Of a DNA stretch of 5,715 bases, positions 1 to 5,392 are shown piece by piece. This DNA comes from Paracoccaceae bacterium (GTDB taxonomy: Bacteria > Pseudomonadota > Alphaproteobacteria > Rhodobacterales > Rhodobacteraceae). Position numbers and translations under genes: made by a program. Below the pieces are notes generated by a model. It was not told where the DNA came from and ran no database searches. It saw only the letters and a list, made by a program, of their open reading frames with translations. The stretch is taken from assembly GCA_003500165.1 (NCBI GenBank), contig DNSZ01000106.1:1-5715 (forward strand), in the 5' to 3' direction. Position 1 is the stretch's first letter; every line of letters starts with the position of its first letter.

Positions 1-540
1 GAGGACGCAGTCGTGATGTTCGCCCTTGGCGCGGAAGCCGGCGGCGGGGTCTGCGCCCACGGGCACCGCGGAGATCTCGAAAGGGGTCCAGTCCACCGCC
101 CGCCAGAGTTCGCGCTGCCCGTCGGGCTTCGAGATCTCGAAGCGGTGGACCTGGTAGCCGATGGAGACCGCGCGGATGTGCCCGGCCTCGATGTCGCGCC
201 AGATGTCGCCAACGGCGTTGCGCTCCGAGAGCCGGATGCGCGCGATGCCCTGTCCGTTCTCGATCCGCGCCGAGCCCGGCACGACCGAGCCAATCACCGC
301 GTCGAGATCATGCGCCTCGTGCACCTTCAGGAACGGTGCGCCTGCGTTCAGCCGCTCGAGCCGGACATGCTCGGGGGCCATGCTGAGCTCCTCGTCATGC
401 GGCTCGCCAAAGAGCGCGGCCCGCCGCACCCGCGCGCCGGTCGACCAGATCACCTCGACGCTGCGCGTCTCCGGGTCGATGCTGTTCGGCGCAAGCTCCG
501 CCGACCGGCGAAACGCCGGCAGTTCGATCGTCTGCTCCAT
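1..540 (-). CDS. HK97-type prohead protease, N-terminal 180 residues (cut by window edge; possibly fused to major capsid protein)
   Basis: This is the head-maturation serine protease, which cleaves scaffold and capsid protein inside the prohead before DNA fills it. The reading frame is open from an ATG at 540 to the left edge, giving 180 residues with no stop. The assignment rests on family-typical segments: the N-terminal strand block around RSVEVIWSTGARVRR (26-40), LNAGAPFLKVHEAHD (64-78), DIEAGHIRAVSIGYQVHRFE (116-135) and a TPFEISAVPVGADPAA block (152-167). By analogy with the HK97 protease His/Ser/acid arrangement I propose His74, Ser126 and Glu155 as catalytic; the His-Ser spacing of about 50 fits. 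The start is supported by a GAGGAT Shine-Dalgarno (minus strand, 552-547) 7 nt upstream, immediately after the portal stop. In related alphaproteobacterial phages this type of N-terminus is, from memory, often fused to the major capsid protein; the window ends too early to show it. A stand-alone protease is the alternative. Confidence 0.9.
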   Translation of the reverse strand, partial: MEQTIELPAFRRSAELAPNSIDPETRSVEVIWSTGARVRRAALFGEPHDEELSMAPEHVRLERLNAGAPFLKVHEAHDLDAVIGSVVPGSARIENGQGIARIRLSERNAVGDIWRDIEAGHIRAVSIGYQVHRFEISKPDGQRELWRAVDWTPFEISAVPVGADPAAGFRAKGEHHDCVL

Positions 541-553
541 GTGTGGATCCTCG

Positions 554-2104
554 TCAGGTCGCTTCCGCGTCCGGGTCTGTTTCTTCGCCTACCGCTTCGC
601 TGCTTGAGGCGCTGTCATCCGGCTCGGTCGCGGGGTCGGCCGGCGCATTGGATTGCGCGCTGCCGGTCTTGGTGACCCGGCGCGGGTCGCTGTCGAGCAC
701 GAGGCCCAGCTCGTCGAGCCTGGCGTTCGTGGCAGCGATCTCGGCCAGCACCGCGTCGGGGTTGCGACCCTGCCGGGCGATGGCCTCGGCGAGCGTCATG
801 GTGCCGGAGCGGATGGCGAGCAGGTCCGCCATCGCGTCCTTCTGCGGATCGACCGCCTCGAACTTCGGCGGCGACCATTCCACCGGCACATCCGGCGTCG
901 GGATGCGCCCCGCCGCCCATGCGGCCTCGGTGAACCACCGCCAGATGGGCGCGCAGAACATCGGGATGAAGAGCTGCCATTGCACCGCATCGATCATCCG
1001 GCGGAACTCCACGAGCCCCGCCCGGATCGAGGAGTAGTTCACCTGGGACAGGTCCCCGGTCAGCAGCTCATAGGGCACCCGGAACCCAGCCGAGATCGTG
1101 TGCAGGCTCGCCCGCTTGTACTCGCCGTAGCCGCCGGTGGCGGCAGGCTGGTTGAACCGGATGTCCTTGCCGCCGCGTGCATAGGCGATGAGGCCGGGCT
1201 CGAACTGCTCGACACGGTTGCCGTCGGCGTCGACGACCGCGGGCGCGATGCCCTGTTGCGCCTCCTCGTCGCCGAAGACGATGGCGGTGACGCAGGCCTC
1301 GGTCTTCTTGCGGACGATCTCGGCCACCTCGTAGTCGTCGAGATCGCGCAGGGCCCGGATCACCGGCGCGCCCCAAGGCACGCCGCGCGCCTGTGTGCGC
1401 TGCTTCTCGTAGACATGGGCGATCTCTGTCGCCGGCACTGCGCGGCTGGTGAGCCCGCCCGTCAGGCTGAGCGTCGCGTCGCCGGGATGCGCGCCGAAGA
1501 GCCAGTAGGCCCGGCGCCGGCCGAGCGCGTCGAACTCGATGCCCTGCACCGCCTGGCCCGCGCCGAGCGCGCCGTTGCGGGTGGCGTCGAGGAAGTCGGC
1601 CTCCAGCAGCTGCAGTTGCACGGGCGGCATGACGCCGTCGCCGGGGCGGCGCGCGCGACGACGCACCAACACCTCGCCGGCCTCCACCATCTCGCGGCAG
1701 GCGAGCGTCTGCAGCCCATAGAAGTCGAGCTGGCCATCGGCATCGCAGCCTCGCGCCCAGATCTCGAAGAGCCGGTCCACCTCTCGGTCGAGGGCGGCGT
1801 CGCCGCTGGCGGCGCGCGGCATGATCCCGGCGCCGACGATGTTGTTCACGAGCACCGACACCGCCTTCGCGGCATGCGGGTTGTTGCGGACCAGATCGCG
1901 CATCCGGTCCCGCAGCAGCGCGCCGGCCCGGCCGATCTCGGCATCTGCCGAGGAGCCCGGTGCGTGCCAGCCATCCGTCCGCCGTCCCCGCGCCGCGCCC
2001 TCGTAGGAGCGCGCGAGACCCTCGAAGGCCTGCCGCGCCAGCACGCGCCGCGTGGCCGTGCGCGGGGCGACGCTCGCGATGGCCCTGTCGAGCCACGAGA
2101 CCAT
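554..2104 (-). CDS. Phage portal protein, lambda family
   Basis: The portal forms the dodecameric ring at one capsid vertex through which DNA enters and to which the terminase and the head-tail joining proteins dock. The 516 residues are in the usual range for the lambda gpB family. Recognisable blocks are the N-terminal helical part with RDLVRNNPHAAKAVSVLVNN (69-88) and GAGIMPRA (91-98), the GQLDFYGLQTLACREMVEAGEVL region (124-146), GVPWGAPVIRALRDLDDYEVAE (241-262), and the characteristic LLTGDLSQVNYSSIRAGLVEFRR (347-369) before the aromatic clip-like WQLFIPMFCAPIWRWF (376-391). The last 35 or so residues are a low-complexity D/E/S/T-rich tail, probably disordered. The ATG overlaps the gpW-like gene's stop in TGATG, so translation is likely coupled, and a modest GGGGA lies about 6 nt upstream. 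The stop TGA (556-554) is 13 nt before the protease start. Confidence 0.95.
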   Translation of the reverse strand: MVSWLDRAIASVAPRTATRRVLARQAFEGLARSYEGAARGRRTDGWHAPGSSADAEIGRAGALLRDRMRDLVRNNPHAAKAVSVLVNNIVGAGIMPRAASGDAALDREVDRLFEIWARGCDADGQLDFYGLQTLACREMVEAGEVLVRRRARRPGDGVMPPVQLQLLEADFLDATRNGALGAGQAVQGIEFDALGRRRAYWLFGAHPGDATLSLTGGLTSRAVPATEIAHVYEKQRTQARGVPWGAPVIRALRDLDDYEVAEIVRKKTEACVTAIVFGDEEAQQGIAPAVVDADGNRVEQFEPGLIAYARGGKDIRFNQPAATGGYGEYKRASLHTISAGFRVPYELLTGDLSQVNYSSIRAGLVEFRRMIDAVQWQLFIPMFCAPIWRWFTEAAWAAGRIPTPDVPVEWSPPKFEAVDPQKDAMADLLAIRSGTMTLAEAIARQGRNPDAVLAEIAATNARLDELGLVLDSDPRRVTKTGSAQSNAPADPATEPDDSASSSEAVGEETDPDAEAT

Positions 2105-2310
2105 CAGCGGTCCCCGCGCGAGAAGCCGGCGAAGCCCGCGATGGGTCGCGCCGTGGCGCCGGCGATCTGGCGCTCGATGGTCCGGATGCGCCCGAGCAGG
2201 TCCTCGGCCGAGCCGTAGTCGACGGTCTTGCCGTCATAACTCACCCGCGTCGTCCCGCTCGCATAGGCGCGCCGAAGCGCCGCGAGCTCCGCCTCCGTCC
2301 AGTCCGCCAT
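2104..2310 (-). CDS. gpW-like head-tail joining protein
   Basis: This 68-residue protein matches the exact length of lambda gpW, which plugs the portal after packaging and forms the platform on which the tail connector assembles. It begins MADWTEAELAALRRAYASG, followed by a short strand pair around TRVSYDGKTVDYGS and a second helix EDLLGRIRTIERQIAGA. This is the helix-hairpin-helix layout seen in small phage joining proteins, including the charged helix pair. Its place between terminase large subunit and portal is the canonical gpA-gpW-gpB order. I chose the ATG at 2310, 2 nt after the terminase stop, because it gives the standard MADW start and has a GGAAGGA Shine-Dalgarno (minus strand 2328-2322), although 11 nt of spacing is slightly long. 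An in-frame ATG at 2322 overlaps that Shine-Dalgarno, and a further ATG at 2448 would lie well inside the terminase gene with arginine-rich, non-family sequence. Confidence 0.85.
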   Translation of the reverse strand: MADWTEAELAALRRAYASGTTRVSYDGKTVDYGSAEDLLGRIRTIERQIAGATARPIAGFAGFSRGDR

Positions 2311-2312
2311 GC

Positions 2313-4310
2313 TCAGAACCATCCTTCCCGCCGCCCGAGCCAGTCGGAGCGGCGCTTGCCTTGCGCGCCGGTATCGGGCCGCCCGATCAGACCGGCCGGG
2401 CTGTCCATCCCGCTCGGAACCCCGAGCTGCGCTTCGAGATCGGCCCATGTCGTCTCGGGCCAGCGATCCGCGCCCGCGATCCAGGCGGCGGCGCGGGCAT
2501 AGACCCGGCAGTCCAGCGCCTCGTTACGTTCGCGGACCTTCTGCCATTCGAGCTTGGCGAAGCCGCGCCGGTTGCGCACGGTCACCAGCTGCTCGGCTGT
2601 CAGCTGCCGGATCCACTCGGTGTCCGCCCAGCTGGGCAGATGCACCGTGCCGGGCGGGAACGCCGCGCCTTCGCTCAATTCTTCCGCCGTCGGCCGCGCC
2701 AGCCGCAGGAAGCGGTAGGTCTCGGCCTTGAAGGTCGAGGTGGCCACGGTCCAGAGCCGCGCGCCCCGGCGCAGGCGCTTCCCTCCCGCAGTCGCGTCGA
2801 CGAAGGTCGGTCCAGAGACCGGGCTCGCCCGGTTGAAGCCCTCGAGCCCCTTCACCGGCGCCACCTGCGCGAAGCCCACCTGGCGCGACCAAGCATAGAC
2901 CGCGCTGGTCTCGAAGCCGGTGTCGATGGCGAGCCGGGCCAGCGCCATCGGCTGGCCCGAAGCATGCGACCACGTCCGACCTAGCAGGTCGGTCAGCTGC
3001 TGCCAGCACGCCGGATCGCCGGGGCCGCCCTCGAGCACGAGGTGATCGACGAGCCAGCTTTCCAGACCGCGGCCCCAGGCCCAGACGTCGACCTCGATCC
3101 GGTCCTTCTGCACGTCCGCTCCGGCCGTCAGGAACAGACCGCGCTCGGGCACCGTGCCCGCTGGCCATGCCTCGCGGCGGTCCGCCAGCCGCTGCCAGTC
3201 GGGCGCCTCGCCGGTCTCCATCCAGGTCTCGCCGAGGATGGTGTTCCGGAACGCCCGCATCGCCTCGTCGCTGCCCCGTGCCGCCTCGTGCGCCCGCGCG
3301 ATCCGCTGCCAGCTGAGCCAGCCCACCGGCGAATAGAGCGCCGAGAGGTGGTAGCCGACCGTCGTGGGATCGGTAGCCGTTGCCGTCGCGCGCCACTCGC
3401 CGCGCTCGAGCATCGCCGTCTTGTGGTGCTCCGCGACGGGCCGCTCGCAGCCCTCGCAGAGATACTCGGCCGTCTCCGGCCGCCCCTTCTCCCAGCGCAG
3501 CCGCTCGAACTTCAGCCACTGCATCGCGTCGCAATGCGGGCACGGCACGAAGTATCGCCGCTGGTCGCTGGCCTCGTATTCCCGCTCGATCCGGGAGAGC
3601 CCCCGGATGGTCGGGGTCGAGACCAGGAACACCTTGCGCCGGTGCGCGAAGGTCAGCGACCGGGCTTCGGCCAGCGTCACCGGATCGCCTTCCTCGGCGG
3701 CCGAGGCCGGATAGGCGTCGACCTCGTCGAGGAAGATGTACCGCGCCGGGGTGGACCGCAGCCCGACCGCCGAGTTCGCGCCGGTCATGATCAGGATGCC
3801 GCCTGCGAACTCCTTCGACAGCATGGTGTTGCCCGCATCGCGGGATCGCGCGGGCTTCACCCGCTCCCGCAGCTCGGGACTCTCCTCGATCAACGGATCG
3901 ATCCGCTGCCGCGAGTTCCGCTTGGCCAGTTCCACCGTCGGCTGGACCGCCAGCATCGGCCCCGGCGCGTGGTGCATCACGTACCCAATGAAGCAGTTGC
4001 CCCCTTCTGTCGCGCCCACCTGAGCTGCCTTCATGAACACGACACGCTGCACCGGATCGCCGGGGCTCAGCTTATCCATGATCTCGCGCATGTAGGGCGT
4101 GCGCGCGGTGCGGTACTGCCCCGGCTCGGCCGAGGCGCGCGAGGCGAGCCGCCGATGCCGGTCCGCCCAGCTCGAGACGGTCAGGTCCGGATCGGGGCGG
4201 ATCCCGCTGCGCCACGCCCGAAGAAGTCCCTTTGCCCCGTCGAAGGCGAACGCCTCCTCATCCGAGCCCTGGCCGGACCTCGGCGAGGCTGTCGAGCTGG
4301 GCACGGACAT
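2313..4310 (-). CDS. Terminase large subunit, GpA family (ATPase plus nuclease)
   Basis: This is the packaging motor and DNA-cutting enzyme, which acts at the portal using ATP. The 665 residues are close to the 641 of lambda gpA. The N-terminal ATPase shows a Walker-A-like VFMKAAQVGATEGG (91-104), in the deviant form of this family that lacks a classical GKT/S. It also has a Walker B YIFLDEVDAYP (191-201) with Asp195 and Glu196, and an STPT coupling motif (231-234). A CPHC (257-260) and CEGC (285-288) pair forms a likely zinc ribbon. The C-terminal RNase H-like nuclease has Asp399 in AGADVQKDRIEVDVWAWG (397-412), matching the lambda D401 block, Asp463 in LAIDTG, and Asp600 in RNEALDCRVYA (595-605). 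The frame overlaps the upstream small-subunit gene by 53 nt. GGAGG lies only 3 nt before the ATG at 4310 but 9 nt before an in-frame GTG at 4304, so the latter could be the true start. Confidence 0.96.
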   Translation of the reverse strand: MSVPSSTASPRSGQGSDEEAFAFDGAKGLLRAWRSGIRPDPDLTVSSWADRHRRLASRASAEPGQYRTARTPYMREIMDKLSPGDPVQRVVFMKAAQVGATEGGNCFIGYVMHHAPGPMLAVQPTVELAKRNSRQRIDPLIEESPELRERVKPARSRDAGNTMLSKEFAGGILIMTGANSAVGLRSTPARYIFLDEVDAYPASAAEEGDPVTLAEARSLTFAHRRKVFLVSTPTIRGLSRIEREYEASDQRRYFVPCPHCDAMQWLKFERLRWEKGRPETAEYLCEGCERPVAEHHKTAMLERGEWRATATATDPTTVGYHLSALYSPVGWLSWQRIARAHEAARGSDEAMRAFRNTILGETWMETGEAPDWQRLADRREAWPAGTVPERGLFLTAGADVQKDRIEVDVWAWGRGLESWLVDHLVLEGGPGDPACWQQLTDLLGRTWSHASGQPMALARLAIDTGFETSAVYAWSRQVGFAQVAPVKGLEGFNRASPVSGPTFVDATAGGKRLRRGARLWTVATSTFKAETYRFLRLARPTAEELSEGAAFPPGTVHLPSWADTEWIRQLTAEQLVTVRNRRGFAKLEWQKVRERNEALDCRVYARAAAWIAGADRWPETTWADLEAQLGVPSGMDSPAGLIGRPDTGAQGKRRSDWLGRREGWF

Positions 4311-4842
4311 GGACCTCCAGAACCTTCTGCATCAGCGCCGCCTCCACCTCGCACCCATCCCCCAGCGCCGCGGTGAGTTCCGAGGCCATCAGCGCGGCCA
4401 CCCGCGCCGGCCAGGTCACCCACGCATCGCGCTCGTCGCGCGCGAGCCGGAACATCAGCGTCTCTGCCCGCGCACGGTCGACCAGCTCCCCCTTCAGCTT
4501 GGCGAGGCGAATGCGCCGCTCCTGCGCCTTGAGCACTTCATGCGCGGTCTTGGCCTGCAGGAAGGTCGTGCCGCCGCCCGTCGCGGGGGCGGCGAGCCCC
4601 TGTTCCTTCAGCGTGTCGCCAACAGCCGAGACCGCCGCTTCCGGCACCGGCTTCAGCTTCGGCGCTGCCGCCTTCCTGGTCTTCGACGGATCGGTCGTCT
4701 CGGCCCGCCGCTTGTCGGAGGCCGCGGCGTCGATGCTGCCATCCTCATGAAGGACGAGCCGGCCGGTGGCCTTCGCCTTCTGGATCGCGCCCCGCGACAG
4801 CCCGACATGGGCGGCGTACTGGCGCTCGCTCATGCCCTGCAT
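4258..4842 (-). CDS. Terminase small subunit-like DNA-recognition protein (Nu1-type)
   Basis: This is the probable partner of the large terminase, binding the packaging site and directing the motor to phage DNA. The 194-residue protein begins with a compact helix-turn-helix-like segment, SERQYAAHVGLSRGAIQKAKATGRL (5-29), of the type used by Nu1-like proteins to read DNA. A variable Lys/Ala/Pro-rich linker follows (about 43-90). The C-terminal half is helical and charged: FLQAKTAHEVLKAQERRIRLAKLKGELVDRARAE (94-127), then a helical block around LMFRLARDERDAWVTWPARVAALMASELTA (129-158) that probably mediates oligomerisation. Similar proteins are sometimes labelled as elements of external origin. 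Two starts compete. The ATG at 4842 gives the longer form. The ATG at 4833 begins MSERQYAAHVG and overlaps a stop of an upstream frame as ATGA. Neither has a strong Shine-Dalgarno. Function is inferred from the HTH, the position immediately before the large subunit and the 53-nt overlap. Confidence 0.75.
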   Translation of the reverse strand: MQGMSERQYAAHVGLSRGAIQKAKATGRLVLHEDGSIDAAASDKRRAETTDPSKTRKAAAPKLKPVPEAAVSAVGDTLKEQGLAAPATGGGTTFLQAKTAHEVLKAQERRIRLAKLKGELVDRARAETLMFRLARDERDAWVTWPARVAALMASELTAALGDGCEVEAALMQKVLEVHVRAQLDSLAEVRPGLG

Positions 4843-4853
4843 CGCCAGCCCCG

Positions 4854-4882
4854 ATTATCATTCAAAGTCAGGTCCTTATCGA
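4854..4882 (-). promoter_or_regulatory. Candidate leftward promoter of the packaging operon
   Basis: On the minus strand a GATAAT -10 (4859-4854, five of six consensus bases) lies 17 nt from a weak TCGATA -35 (4882-4877, four of six). Transcription would start a few bases before the small-terminase ATG at 4842, leaving almost no leader; a start at 4833 would then be attractive. It is the only stretch here with AT-rich promoter character, and everything to its left is a tight operon. Weak -35 and poorly conserved alphaproteobacterial -10 elements make this a guess. Read-through from elsewhere or a phage-specific late activator is equally possible. Confidence 0.3.
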
Positions 4883-4891
4883 GTTGATAAG
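4855..4891. promoter_or_regulatory. Candidate operator: GATAA dyad plus a third box
   Basis: A perfect inverted repeat CTTATC (4875-4880), 5-nt spacer, GATAAG (4886-4891) sits in the divergent intergenic region. A third copy of the half-site, TTATC (4855-4859), lies exactly 21 bp, about two helical turns, from the left arm. The dyad overlaps the proposed -35 of the leftward promoter, and on the plus strand also a TTGATA (4884-4889) that could be a -35 for the rightward genes. The arrangement would suit a dimeric repressor or activator covering both promoters. No regulator gene is in the window, so this is inferred from symmetry and position alone. Confidence 0.35.
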
Positions 4892-4989
4892 CCTCGCGGA
4901 CAGAGCGAACATCCATCCCAAGACGACGATGCAACTCACCACCGCGCTCAAGCAGCGCAGCGATAGCGCAAAACCAAGGAGCCACGACG

Positions 4990-5298
4990 ATGCCCACCCG
5001 CCTGAACTCGATCACCACCCCGCGCTTTGAGGCCCGCGCCGAGAAGGTGCGCCGGAGTGAGACCGGCTCCGCCACCGGTTCAAGGAGCCGGTCGAACGAA
5101 GCCGCGCTGAACGCGTTCACGGCCAGGAAGGCCGAGATCGACGAGTTGCTCGCCCGCATGCAGGCGCTCAGCGACGACCATTTCAACTGCCACCCCGACG
5201 AGATCAACTGGGGCGACGTCGGCACGCTCGACCACTACGCCAGCCTGCTGAAGCGCATCACCGACAGCGCTTTCGGCGAGGGCGAACACGCCCGCTGA
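4990..5298 (+). CDS. Conserved-type hypothetical protein, 102 residues
   Basis: I do not assign a function. The start is well supported: AAGGAG (4976-4981) lies 8 nt before the ATG. The protein has a basic N-terminus (MPTRLNSITTPRFEARAEKV), a Ser/Gly/Arg/Thr linker at about residues 23-35, a predicted helix AALNAFTARKAEIDELLARMQALSDDHF (38-65), and a C-terminal half with CHPDEINWGDVGTLDHYASLLKRITDSAF (67-95), also largely helical. No signal peptide or membrane segment is visible. Sequences like the NWGDVGTLDHYASLLKRITD block look familiar from small alphaproteobacterial phage-linked proteins next to DUF3489 genes, but that is from memory. It diverges from the packaging operon and is followed after 94 bp by the DUF3489-like gene, presumably co-transcribed. 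Codon use is GC-rich, like the neighbours. The linker codons contain a perfect 10-bp inverted repeat that may act in the RNA. Confidence 0.8.
   Translation: MPTRLNSITTPRFEARAEKVRRSETGSATGSRSRSNEAALNAFTARKAEIDELLARMQALSDDHFNCHPDEINWGDVGTLDHYASLLKRITDSAFGEGEHAR
5061..5093 (+). repeat. Perfect 10-bp inverted repeat inside the 102-residue gene
   Basis: GACCGGCTCC (5061-5070) and GGAGCCGGTC (5084-5093) are exact reverse complements around a 13-nt spacer that itself contains ACCGGT. It falls on the Ser/Gly/Arg/Thr linker codons, where protein constraint is low. In mRNA it would form a very stable hairpin about 70 nt after the start codon. The right arm contains CAAGGAGCC, also present at the gene's ribosome binding site (4975-4983), so the left arm could pair with either. 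Its function, if any, is inferred. Confidence 0.6.
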
Positions 5299-5300
5299 TC

Positions 5301-5315
5301 TCCGGCCCAGCCGGA
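5301..5315 (+). other. Small hairpin directly after the 102-residue gene
   Basis: TCCGGC (5301-5306) and GCCGGA (5310-5315) pair perfectly across a 3-nt loop, starting 2 nt after the stop codon. A second perfect 6-bp stem, GCCGCG (5322-5327) with CGCGGC (5334-5339), follows. No run of T comes after either, so they do not look like a full intrinsic terminator; they could shield the 3' end or pause polymerase between the two genes. Short GC-rich palindromes also arise by chance in this composition. Confidence 0.35.
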
Positions 5316-5342
5316 ACTCCTGCCGCGTCGAGGCGCGGCTCG

Positions 5343-5391
5343 GGGTCGTAGAAGGCGCCGCATGTCGCGGGCCCGAATACGGAGACGACCC
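5343..5391 (+). promoter_or_regulatory. Structured leader ending at the ribosome binding site of the DUF3489-like gene
   Basis: GGGTCGT (5343-5349) and ACGACCC (5385-5391) are exact reverse complements, with the right arm filling the gap between the GGAGA Shine-Dalgarno (5381-5385) and the ATG at 5393. Inside the 35-nt loop, CCGC (5358-5361) pairs with GCGG (5367-5370) around ATGTC. If folded, the long stem would bury the start region and reduce initiation, which could tie expression to translation of the gene upstream or to an RNA-binding factor. Seven-base repeats this far apart are not rare in GC-rich DNA. Confidence 0.3.
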
Positions 5392-5392
5392 T

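Noticed and set aside
653..2218. A 521-codon plus-strand open frame opposite the portal gene
   Set aside because: Its protein is rich in Arg/His/Gly/Ala with no family-like blocks, and it is the antisense shadow of a clearly recognised portal. Long antisense frames are expected where third codon positions are nearly all G/C. The same applies to plus-strand frames at 3042-4376, 2052-2984 and 4099-4887.
1068..2237. A 389-codon minus-strand frame overlapping the portal and gpW genes
   Set aside because: It is an alternative frame of the portal coding strand, with Arg/Ala/Gly-dominated composition and no recognisable motif. The same reasoning removes 2524-3543, which lies inside the terminase gene.
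2311..2448. A 46-residue N-terminal extension of the gpW-like protein from ATG 2448
   Set aside because: It would lie inside the terminase large-subunit C-terminus, is an arginine-rich out-of-frame translation, and exceeds the 68-residue length of the lambda homologue.
4830..4980. Minus-strand frame ending at 4830 whose stop overlaps the ATG at 4833 as ATGA, with a protein-like tail (ERGGELHRRLGMDVRSVREA and onward)
   Set aside because: The overlap is tempting as translational coupling and the tail could be a remnant of a displaced gene. But only about half its third codon positions are G/C, unlike every neighbour, it has no good start with a Shine-Dalgarno, and upstream it becomes antisense to the well-supported gene at 4990. 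It fits better as non-coding control DNA.
4929..5030. Short plus-strand frame of 33 codons starting at ATG 4929
   Set aside because: It has no Shine-Dalgarno and overlaps the start of the 102-residue gene in another frame. The 10-bp direct repeat ACGACGATGC at both starts (4923-4932 and 4984-4993) is noted but is likely a coincidence.
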